17,663 bases of DNA. Origin: DASYQV01 sp036005125 (lineage in GTDB: Bacteria > Acidobacteriota > Vicinamibacteria > Vicinamibacterales > UBA2999). The notes under the pieces are model-generated. The model searched no databases, was not told the DNA's origin, and saw only the letters and a list, made by a program, of their open reading frames with translations. Every line of letters begins with the position of its first letter. The first letter of the stretch is position 1. Location: contig DASYQV010000001.1 of NCBI GenBank assembly GCA_036005125.1, positions 1-17,663 on the forward strand, read 5' to 3'. The translations under genes were made by a program, and so were the position numbers. Of the stretch, positions 7,233 to 13,485 are shown piece by piece.

Positions 7233-7289
7233 TTAATACTTGACACGTGAACATTATTCGTTCACCAATACTTGACATCTCCCGTCCGG
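7213..7289. promoter_or_regulatory. Composite operator between XRE and the efflux operon
   Basis: The centre is a 19-bp palindrome, GTGAAC-7-GTTCAC (7247-7265). It is flanked by two exact copies of AATACTTGACA in the same orientation (7235-7245 and 7267-7277, 32 bp apart, close to three helical turns). An outer pair of direct repeats CCGTCCGG lies at 7213-7220 and 7282-7289; the left one sits in the spacer of the XRE promoter. The palindrome is the most likely XRE dimer site. Each AATACTTGACA contains TTGACA, but neither has a convincing -10 box for the efflux operon at 16-18 bases. Confidence 0.6.
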
Positions 7290-7309
7290 ACGTGCGAAGC
7301 TGAGAGCTC

Positions 7310-8698
7310 GTGCAGACGTTTATTCCGGTATCCCTGATCGTTGCAATTTCCGTTGGCGTCGCGTCCCCGGCATGGTCCCAGGTGGTTCCACCCGCTCAGC
7401 GTCCGCTCACGCTCCCTCAGCAGGCCGGCGCCGCGCTGGAATTGACCCTCGAATCGGCGATCACTCGAGGCCTGGCGCATCACGTGGCAGCCCTCGTGGC
7501 CGAAGCCGACGTCAAGGCCGCTGAGGGCCGGCGCTGGAACGCGCTCAGCGCGCTGCTGCCGCAGGTCGATGCACAGGGCTCGGCCCTCCGACAGAAGATC
7601 AATCTCGCGGCCTTCGGCTTCCGCGCGCCCGGGTTTCCCGATGTCATCGGTCCGTTCAACGTGTACGACGGGCGTCTGCACGTCTCGCAGGCGATCGTGG
7701 ACGTTGCCGCGCTGAATCGATCGCGCGGGGAGGCTGTCGCGCTCGATGCCGCGCGTCACGGTGAGCGCGACGCCCGGCGCGTTGTCGCTCTGGTCGTCAC
7801 CAGCCTGTATCTGGAGTCGCTCGCGTCGGCCAGCCGCATCGAGGCCGGCCGCGCGGAGCTCGCCACTGCAACCGCGCTCCAGACGCTTGCCGAGGATCTG
7901 AGGAAGGCCGGCCTCGCGCCGCGCATCGACGTCCTGCGCGCGCAGGTGCAGCTTGAGACCGTCGAGCAGCGCCAGATTGCGCTCGAGAACGCGTTCGAGA
8001 AGTCAAAGCTCGCGCTCGCGCAGGCCATCGGCCTCATGCCGCTGACGCAGCCGATCGTGCTGGCCGATCGGCTGGCGTTCGTCCCGGCCGCCTCCATCTC
8101 CTTCGAGGCCGCGCTCGGACGCGCCCAGGTCGAGCGCGCCGACCTTCGCGCCGCCGAATCGCGCATTGCGGAACGGGAAGTCAAGCTCCGCGCCGAGCGC
8201 GAGTGGCGCCTTCCAACGCTTCACGTGGATGCCAACTACGGCAGCATCGGCGGCACCCTCGGCCTCATGCGTCCGACGTACTCGGCCATCGCGGCCGTGT
8301 CGGTCCCACTTTTCAACGGTGAGGCAGGACATGCACGCGTGCTCGGCGCTGATGCTGAACTGCAGCGCGCGCAAGCTGAGGCCGACGACCTCCGTCGTCG
8401 CGTCGCCTACGAAGTCCAGGTGGCGCTGCTCGATTTACAGGCGGCGGAGCGCCAGGTTCAGGTGGCATCTCACACGGTCGAGCTCGCCACCGAGCAGCAG
8501 ACCCAGGCCGAGGATCGCTTCAAGGCCGGCGTCGCCAATAACCTCGAGCTCGTACAGGCGCAGGCCGCGCTGGCTGCGGCGCACGATGCATATATCGCCG
8601 GCGTCTCGGCTCACAATTTAGCGAAGGTCGGTCTGGCGCGAGCCATCGGCATACCTGAGCAGACGTTCCCCCAATTCATCGCCGGAGCAACACCGTGA
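7310..8698 (+). CDS. TolC-family outer-membrane efflux protein
   Basis: 462 residues from the GTG at 7310; only a weak GAGAG lies upstream and no other start precedes the signal peptide (VSLIVAISVGVASPAWSQ). Two outer-membrane-efflux-protein repeats are visible. The first covers ~45-240 (LELTLESAITRGLAHHVAALVAEADVKAAEGRR ... LRKAGLAPRIDVLRAQVQLE). The second covers ~265-450 (FEAALGRAQVERADLRAAESRIAERE ... EDRFKAGVANNLELVQAQAAL). The long Ala/Gln/Glu-rich helices form the periplasmic tunnel, and the strands between (AVSVPLFNGEAGHAR) form the barrel. It is the outer-membrane channel of the pump. Its TGA overlaps the GTG of the HlyD gene by four bases. Control by the divergent XRE gene is likely but inferred. 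Confidence 0.93.
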   Translation: MQTFIPVSLIVAISVGVASPAWSQVVPPAQRPLTLPQQAGAALELTLESAITRGLAHHVAALVAEADVKAAEGRRWNALSALLPQVDAQGSALRQKINLAAFGFRAPGFPDVIGPFNVYDGRLHVSQAIVDVAALNRSRGEAVALDAARHGERDARRVVALVVTSLYLESLASASRIEAGRAELATATALQTLAEDLRKAGLAPRIDVLRAQVQLETVEQRQIALENAFEKSKLALAQAIGLMPLTQPIVLADRLAFVPAASISFEAALGRAQVERADLRAAESRIAEREVKLRAEREWRLPTLHVDANYGSIGGTLGLMRPTYSAIAAVSVPLFNGEAGHARVLGADAELQRAQAEADDLRRRVAYEVQVALLDLQAAERQVQVASHTVELATEQQTQAEDRFKAGVANNLELVQAQAALAAAHDAYIAGVSAHNLAKVGLARAIGIPEQTFPQFIAGATP

Positions 8699-9942
8699 GT
8701 GCCAAGTTAGAAATGATCGACGTCCAGGAGAAGAGGCAGCGACCGAAGCGGCGGGTCCCGTTGCTCATCGCTGCGGCCGTGCTGGCAATCGGTGCGGGCG
8801 CAGCCGTCTGGTACCACACCTCGGGCCGGGAATCGACCGACAACGCGCAGGTCGAGGCCCACATCACGCCGCTCGCGGCACGCGTCGGCGGCGCCATCCT
8901 CGAGGTGCGCGTCCGCGACAATCAGCGCGTGGCGGCGGGTGATGTACTCGTGCGGATAGATTCCCGCGATTACGACGTGGCGCTCGCACGCGCCCGCGCC
9001 GAGCTGGCCGACGCCGAGGCCGCGGCGTCAATGGCGGCAAGCGGTCTGCCGATCGCCGAGACCACGACCGCGAGCGACGCGCAGCGCGCTGCCGGGTCAA
9101 CCGCCTCCGCGACGGCTGCGTCCGCGGCAGCCGGCGGAGCGGTCGATGCCGCGGGCGCCCGCCTGCAGGCCGCCCGCGCGCGCACGGTCGAGGCCGAGGC
9201 AACGGCCGAGAAGGCCGGGAAGGATCGCGATCGCTTGAGGGGCCTCGTTGCGAAAGAGGAGATCTCCCAGCAGCAGTTCGACGCGGTCGTCGCCTCCGCC
9301 AAGGTGGCGGAAGCGGCGGTCGAGTCGGCGCGTGCCGACGTGCTCGAAGCGGAAACCGGCGTGCGCGCCGCGGAAAGCCGCCTTGCCGAGTCGAAGGGCG
9401 CCGTGCGCCAAGCTCAGGCCTCCGAACGTGCCACCGAGGTCGGGCCGGCGCAGGTCCGCGTGGCGCGCGCGCGTCTCGATGCCGCTCAGGCCCGCGTGGC
9501 CCAGGCGCGCGCGGCGGTCCAACAGGCGGAGCTGCATCTCGAGTACGCCACGGTGAAGGCTCCGGTCGCCGGGGTCGTCACGCGCAAGAGCGTCGAGCCC
9601 GGACAGGTCGTACAACCCGGGCAGGCGCTCCTGGCGCTCGTCTCGCTCGCTGACGTGTGGGTAATCGCCAACTTCAAGGAAACCCAGCTCGGCAGCATCC
9701 AGCCCGGCCAGCGGGCGGACGTGGCGATCGATGCGTACGACCGCGACGTCGAGGGCCGCGTCGAGAGCATCGCGGCGGCGACCGGCGCGAAATTCAGCCT
9801 GCTCCCTGCCGAAAACGCCAGCGGCAACTTCGTGAAGGTCGTGCAGCGCGTGCCGGTCAAGATCGCGATTGCCCCGCAGGCCGCCGCCGATCTGCAGATG
9901 CGCCCGGGCATGTCGGTCGTCGTCACGGTTCACACGCGATAA
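8695..9942 (+). CDS. HlyD/EmrA-family membrane-fusion (periplasmic adaptor) protein
   Basis: 415 residues; GTG start in the GTGA overlap with the TolC stop. One N-terminal membrane segment (VPLLIAAAVLAIGAGAAVWY, ~20-40) anchors it in the inner membrane. The first biotinyl-lipoyl half follows (AHITPLAARVGGAILEVRVRDNQRVAAGDVLVRID, ~57-90). A long Ala-rich coiled-coil hairpin covers ~95-300. The second lipoyl half reads YATVKAPVAGVVTRKSVEPG and the beta-barrel part reads WVIANFKETQLGSIQPGQRADVAIDAY. The segment at ~105-160 is exceptionally Ala/Ser/Thr-rich. It should join the MFS transporter to TolC in the EmrAB-TolC manner. Three bases separate it from the MFS start. Family assignment is secure; the drug or metabolite exported is unknown. 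Confidence 0.93.
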   Translation: MSAKLEMIDVQEKRQRPKRRVPLLIAAAVLAIGAGAAVWYHTSGRESTDNAQVEAHITPLAARVGGAILEVRVRDNQRVAAGDVLVRIDSRDYDVALARARAELADAEAAASMAASGLPIAETTTASDAQRAAGSTASATAASAAAGGAVDAAGARLQAARARTVEAEATAEKAGKDRDRLRGLVAKEEISQQQFDAVVASAKVAEAAVESARADVLEAETGVRAAESRLAESKGAVRQAQASERATEVGPAQVRVARARLDAAQARVAQARAAVQQAELHLEYATVKAPVAGVVTRKSVEPGQVVQPGQALLALVSLADVWVIANFKETQLGSIQPGQRADVAIDAYDRDVEGRVESIAAATGAKFSLLPAENASGNFVKVVQRVPVKIAIAPQAAADLQMRPGMSVVVTVHTR

Positions 9943-9945
9943 GCC

Positions 9946-11523
9946 ATGGCCATGCCCGCGAGCGTAACGCCTCGCGCCAACCCCTGGATCGTCGCGTCTG
10001 CCGTGATGGCAAGCACGTTCATGGTCGTGCTCGATTCGACCGTGGTGAACGTGTCGCTGCCGCACATTGCCGGCGACCTGTCGGCGACGATCAACGAGGC
10101 GACCTGGGTCCTCACGGCGTACCTCGCGGCCAACGCCGTCATCCTTCCGATGACCGGTTGGCTCGCCGCGCGGCTGGGCCGGAAGTGGCTGCTGATGCTG
10201 TCGACGGGCGGCTTTACGCTCACGTCGCTGCTGTGCGGCCTCGCGCCCTCCATTCCCGTGCTCGTCGCGTTTCGCGTGCTTCAGGGCCTCACCGGCGGCA
10301 CGCTCCAGCCGATTTCGCAGGCCGTGCTGCTCGAGACGTTCCCGCCGCAGGATCGCGGCAAGGCGATGAGCTTCTGGGGTCTGGGCGTCATGGTGGCCCC
10401 GATTCTCGGACCGGTACTCGGCGGGTGGCTCACCGACAACTACTCGTGGCGATGGGTGTTCTACGTGAACATACCCGTCGGTATCCTCGCGCTCCTGCTC
10501 ACCGAGCGCTATCTCCACGATCCCGCGTATCTCCGGCGCGGCGGCGAAAAGATCGACTATCGCGGGCTGTCGCTCCTTGCCATCGGCATCGGGTCGCTCC
10601 AGCTGATGCTCGACAAGGGACACGAGGACGACTGGTTCGACTCGTCGCTGATCGTGACGCTTGCCGTCATGGCTGTGGCGGCGCTGGTATGGTTCATCGT
10701 TCGTGAGCTGAGGGCCCGCTCGCCGATCGTCGATCTCCGGATCTATCGGTCGCGAAGCTACACCACGGGCTCGATCATCATGGGTCTCACGTTCCTCGTG
10801 CTCTTTTCGAGCATGGTCCTGCTGCCCGTCATGTTGCAGACGCTGCTCGGCTACCCTGCAATCCAGGCAGGATGGGCGCTTGCGCCGCGAGGGATGGGAT
10901 CGGCAGTGGGAATGGTGATCGTCGGCGCGCTCAGCGCGCGCATCGACGGGCGGAAGCTGCTCGCGGCGGGACTCACCGGCGCGGGCGCCACCCTCTTCTG
11001 GTTCGGCTCGCTCAACCTGCAGGCTGGATACTGGGATTATTTCTGGCCGCAGTGCGTACAGGGTTTCTCGCTCGCCCTGATGTTCGTCCCGCTCACGACG
11101 CTCACGATGGATGGCATCCGGCCCGAAGCGATGGGCAATGCCACCAGCCTCTACAATCTGATTCGCAACTTGGGCGGCGGCGTCGGCATTGCCATGGCGA
11201 CCACGCTCGTCTCCCGGTTCGGGCAGATCAACATGCATCGGCTCAGCGAGCACGTCGATATGTACAGCGCCGCCGGGGCGGACATGCTGCGCCAGATGAC
11301 GCAGGCGTTCATCGCACGCGGCGGCGACCCGGTGATGGCGCAGCAGCAGGCGCTTGGCGTGCTCTACCGTGTGACGCAGCGCGAGGCCTCGATGCTGGCG
11401 TTCATTCAGATGTTCCGGCTGCTCGGGGTCGTCTGCTTCGCGCTGATTCCGTTGGTCCTCCTCCTCCGCCGTCCCCGGCGCCACGGCGCCGACCTGGACG
11501 TCATGCACACAGCTGAGATTTGA
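9946..11523 (+). CDS. MFS transporter, DHA2/EmrB-QacA family
   Basis: 525 residues, predicted 14 membrane helices, drug:H+ antiporter. Family motifs are in place: LDSTVVNVSLPHI in helix 1, GWLAARLGRK in loop 2-3 (motif A), RVLQGLTGG in helix 4 (motif B), and LGPVLGGWLTDNYSWRWVFY in helix 5 (motif C). The length matches EmrB. The C-terminal half has a periplasmic-type loop (GQINMHRLSEHVDMYSAAG...) before the last helix, typical of EmrB proteins that dock with an HlyD adaptor. The gene is third in a tightly packed operon (TolC, HlyD, MFS), so it supplies the inner-membrane engine of the tripartite pump. A REP-like hairpin follows the stop within 75 bases. The substrate cannot be read from sequence. 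Confidence 0.94.
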   Translation: MAMPASVTPRANPWIVASAVMASTFMVVLDSTVVNVSLPHIAGDLSATINEATWVLTAYLAANAVILPMTGWLAARLGRKWLLMLSTGGFTLTSLLCGLAPSIPVLVAFRVLQGLTGGTLQPISQAVLLETFPPQDRGKAMSFWGLGVMVAPILGPVLGGWLTDNYSWRWVFYVNIPVGILALLLTERYLHDPAYLRRGGEKIDYRGLSLLAIGIGSLQLMLDKGHEDDWFDSSLIVTLAVMAVAALVWFIVRELRARSPIVDLRIYRSRSYTTGSIIMGLTFLVLFSSMVLLPVMLQTLLGYPAIQAGWALAPRGMGSAVGMVIVGALSARIDGRKLLAAGLTGAGATLFWFGSLNLQAGYWDYFWPQCVQGFSLALMFVPLTTLTMDGIRPEAMGNATSLYNLIRNLGGGVGIAMATTLVSRFGQINMHRLSEHVDMYSAAGADMLRQMTQAFIARGGDPVMAQQQALGVLYRVTQREASMLAFIQMFRLLGVVCFALIPLVLLLRRPRRHGADLDVMHTAEI

Positions 11524-11538
11524 GGTCACCTCGACCTA

Positions 11539-11575
11539 CGTAGGCCGGGTCTTCAGACCCGGCGCCGCGCCTACG
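11539..11575. repeat. REP-like palindromic element, copy 1
   Basis: The outer inverted repeat CGTAGGC (11539-11545) / GCCTACG (11569-11575) encloses a perfect 8-bp hairpin, GCCGGGTC (11544-11551), loop TTCA, GACCCGGC (11556-11563). It lies in the 75-bp gap between the MFS and phospholipase D-like genes. The outer arms are the same as at 13425-13477. It could also attenuate transcription from the pump operon; there is no T-run. Confidence 0.75.
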
Positions 11576-11598
11576 TACGTAAAGGAGCGGCGTCAGAA

Positions 11599-12891
11599 TT
11601 GCAGCCGGCATTTTCGGAATCCATGCGGCTACCCAAGCCCCGCACCGTGCTGTATGGCCTGCTGATTGTCGGGCTCTTGATCAGCGTCGGGCTTCTCATC
11701 GCGCAAGACGAGGAAACGCTGCGCGTCCGCACGCCGATCGACGCAGAAGATCCGCGATTCCCGGATTACCTCGCACGGCTCGTCGGGCGTCCGATCACGT
11801 CGGGCGATGCGTACTCCGTGTTGAGGAACGGCGACCAGACATTTCCGGCCATGCTGCGCGCGATTGAGAGCGCCAGACACCGCATCAGCTTCGAAACCTA
11901 CATCTATAGCCACGGAAAGCTGTCCGGGACGTTCACCGCTGCGCTCGCGGCGGCCGCGCGGCGCGGCGTCACCGTCCAGATCGTGCTCGACTCGATGGGC
12001 GCGTCCGATAGCGGCGAGGAGACGATCAAGCAGCTCAAGGATGCAGGCTGCCAGGTTGCCTGGTTCAACCCGGTCTCTCATTTCAACCTCGAGGAGATCA
12101 ACTACCGCACGCACCGGAAGATTCTCGCGGTGGACGGCGAGGTGGCCTTCATCGGCGGCATCGGCCTCGCCGACCATTGGGCCGGCAAGGCCGAGGGTCC
12201 GAAGAACTGGCGCGATACGCAATTCGAGGTCCACGGCCCGGCGGTGGACAATATCGAGGCCGGCTTTCACGAGAACTGGATCGAAACCGGGGGCATCGTC
12301 GAACCGATCGTCCGGCCAACCACCGGCCCTCCCGCCGGCGACGCGCGCTCCGTTGTCGTGTGGAGCGCCTCGCAGGGCGGACCGAACGCGCTGAAACTGA
12401 TGTACCTGCTTGCCATCGGCGCGGCCCGCAAGACCCTCGACATCCAGTCGCCGTACCTCATCACCGACGAATCGACGATGTGGAGTCTGTTCGAGGCCCG
12501 CAAGCGCGGGGTCCGCGTGCGGCTGCTGAGCGAAGGGGACGTCACCGACGCCAAGCCCGTGAAGTTCGCCGCGCGCGCCGATTACGAGTCGATGCTCGAG
12601 CACGGCATCGAAATCTACGAATATCAGCCGACCATGATGCATACGAAGGCGTTTATCGCAGACGGCGCCATCAGCATCGTCGGGTCGGCGAACTTCGACA
12701 ATCGATCGCTCGAGCTCAACGACGAGCTGAACGTGCTCGTCGCGAGCCGGACGGTGGCCTCGGAGCTCACCGGCGATTTCGAGCGCGATCTCGCTCGCTC
12801 GAAACGCTTCTCGCTGGATGAATGGCGCCGACGGCCGGTGCACATCCGCGCGCGGGAGAAGCTCTGGGGCTTTTTCGGTGAAATCTTTTAA
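11599..12891 (+). CDS. Phospholipase D / cardiolipin synthase-like protein
   Basis: 430 residues from TTG at 11599, which has AAAGGAG 11 bases upstream; the ATG at 11623 is an alternative with no clear ribosome site, so the start is uncertain by 8 residues. One N-terminal membrane anchor (TVLYGLLIVGLLISVGLLIA) is followed by two PLDc domains. HKD motif 1 is HRKILAVD (H172, K174, D179) with IGGIGLAD after it. HKD motif 2 is HTKAFIAD (H348, K350, D355) followed by IVGSANFDNRS. Both catalytic sets are complete, as in cardiolipin synthases, which transfer a phosphatidyl group to phosphatidylglycerol at the inner membrane. Only one anchor is present, as in many short Cls-like proteins. Other phosphodiesterase functions are possible. 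It follows the pump operon at 75 bp and may be partly co-transcribed. Confidence 0.88.
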   Translation: MQPAFSESMRLPKPRTVLYGLLIVGLLISVGLLIAQDEETLRVRTPIDAEDPRFPDYLARLVGRPITSGDAYSVLRNGDQTFPAMLRAIESARHRISFETYIYSHGKLSGTFTAALAAAARRGVTVQIVLDSMGASDSGEETIKQLKDAGCQVAWFNPVSHFNLEEINYRTHRKILAVDGEVAFIGGIGLADHWAGKAEGPKNWRDTQFEVHGPAVDNIEAGFHENWIETGGIVEPIVRPTTGPPAGDARSVVVWSASQGGPNALKLMYLLAIGAARKTLDIQSPYLITDESTMWSLFEARKRGVRVRLLSEGDVTDAKPVKFAARADYESMLEHGIEIYEYQPTMMHTKAFIADGAISIVGSANFDNRSLELNDELNVLVASRTVASELTGDFERDLARSKRFSLDEWRRRPVHIRAREKLWGFFGEIF

Positions 12892-12897
12892 TCTTTG

Positions 12898-13035
12898 GAT
12901 TGGCGATTGGTGATTGGTGATTGGTTTGTGATTTGGGATTTGTGATATTTGTGATTGAAGATTTATTGGTGATTCACAAATAAATCACCAGTCACCAATC
13001 ACAAATCACCAACCAATCACCAATCACCAATCCCA
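12898..13035. repeat. Heptamer inverted-repeat array 3 (GATTGGT family) at a convergent junction
   Basis: The left arm is seven contiguous 7-bp units at 12898-12946: GATTGGC, three GATTGGT, then TTGTGAT, TTGGGAT, TTGTGAT. The right arm from about 12984 to 13035 carries the complement (ATCACCA, GTCACCA, ATCACAA, ATCACCA, four bases, ATCACCA twice, ATCCCA). The arms could pair over about 50 bp around an AT-rich middle. It fills most of the gap between the phospholipase D-like gene and the subunit IV gene, and starts 7 bases after the TAA stop. No gene is present. Confidence 0.9.
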
Positions 13036-13052
13036 AAATCAAAGATTCAGCG

Positions 13053-13415
13053 TCAGCGATGCCCGCCTCCTGATCCCTGAGACAGCCCTGATCCCTGATG
13101 CCTGATTCCTGATGCCTCGGTCGCGCGTCTGGTTTGCCAGCCGCGCGACAGATAGTCCGTCATGGTCAGCGAGAACATCACGAGGAGGAAGAAGACGCCG
13201 GAGCCGATGATCAGCTTCGTGAGGTGACTGCTGTACTTCACGTGCATGAAGAAGAGGATGACGAGCGTCGCCTTGACGATGGCAATGGAGATCGCGACCG
13301 GAAAGTTGAACGCGCCGAGATTGGTGAATGCCACGGCCACGGTGATGGCGGTGAAGACCATCAGCAGGGCGAAGATCAGCACGTAGCTGCGAGCGGGAGC
13401 AATGTGTCCTGACAT
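13053..13415 (-). CDS. ctaF: Cytochrome c oxidase subunit IV (prokaryotic), with repeat-encoded tail
   Basis: 120 residues from ATG at 13413-13415 (MSGHIAPARSY); no ribosome-binding site is evident, and the REP-like element begins 10 bases upstream. Three membrane helices fit the prokaryotic COX4/CyoD family: SYVLIFALLMVFTAITVAVAF, then FPVAISIAIVKATLVILFF, then SGVFFLLVMFSLTMTDY, with the family signature FFMHVKYS after helix 2. This small subunit supports assembly of the oxidase and has no redox centre. It is the last gene of the cluster. The last 21 residues (EASGIRHQGSG...) are encoded by a GGCATCA-family heptamer block (13070-13117) and are Gly/Ser-rich, unlike the family, whose members usually end soon after helix 3. 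The tail should lie outside the membrane. Confidence 0.88.
   Translation of the reverse strand: MSGHIAPARSYVLIFALLMVFTAITVAVAFTNLGAFNFPVAISIAIVKATLVILFFMHVKYSSHLTKLIIGSGVFFLLVMFSLTMTDYLSRGWQTRRATEASGIRHQGSGLSQGSGGGHR
13077..13117 (+). repeat. 41-bp dispersed repeat, copy B, inside the subunit IV coding region
   Basis: This matches 1490-1530 in the same orientation at 39/41 positions. The related heptamer TGATCCC just upstream (13071-13077) extends the block. On the coding (minus) strand the units read GGCATCA, GGAATCA, GGCATCA, GGGATCA, which contain no stop codon, so the subunit IV frame continues through to the TGA at 13053-13055. Confidence 0.88.
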
Positions 13416-13424
13416 GATTGAGTA

Positions 13425-13477
13425 CGTAGGCCGCATCTTAGATGCGGCACGCGCCGGATCTGAAGATCCGGCCTACG
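13425..13477. repeat. REP/REPIN-like element with two hairpins, copy 2
   Basis: The outer arms CGTAGGC (13425-13431) and GCCTACG (13471-13477) enclose two perfect 8-bp hairpins: GCCGCATC (13430-13437)-TTA-GATGCGGC (13441-13448), and GCCGGATC (13453-13460)-TGAA-GATCCGGC (13465-13472). It occupies the 70-bp gap between the subunit III stop and the subunit IV ATG, so it would sit in the mRNA just before the subunit IV start. Confidence 0.78.
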
Positions 13478-13485
13478 GATGCCTC

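Noticed and set aside
7198..7278. Longer N-terminus for the XRE regulator (starts at 7254 or 7278)
   Set aside because: The extra residues fall over the promoter, palindrome and direct repeats and do not resemble the start of an XRE protein.
7240..7300. Sigma70 promoter for the efflux operon using either TTGACA
   Set aside because: No TATAAT-like box lies 16-18 bases downstream of 7240-7245 or 7272-7277, so I do not call a promoter there; an activator-dependent one is possible.
9097..11529. 810-codon open frame on the minus strand opposite HlyD and MFS
   Set aside because: Arg/His/Asp-rich composition with no membrane or domain pattern. It spans two well-defined genes on the other strand and is a GC-bias artefact.
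11544..11563. Classical intrinsic terminator after the MFS gene
   Set aside because: The stem is strong but no T-run follows on either strand; shared outer arms with 13425-13477 fit a REP-like element better.
11629..12843. 404-codon minus-strand frame opposite the phospholipase D-like gene
   Set aside because: The opposite strand has two complete HKD motifs; this frame shows only antisense composition.
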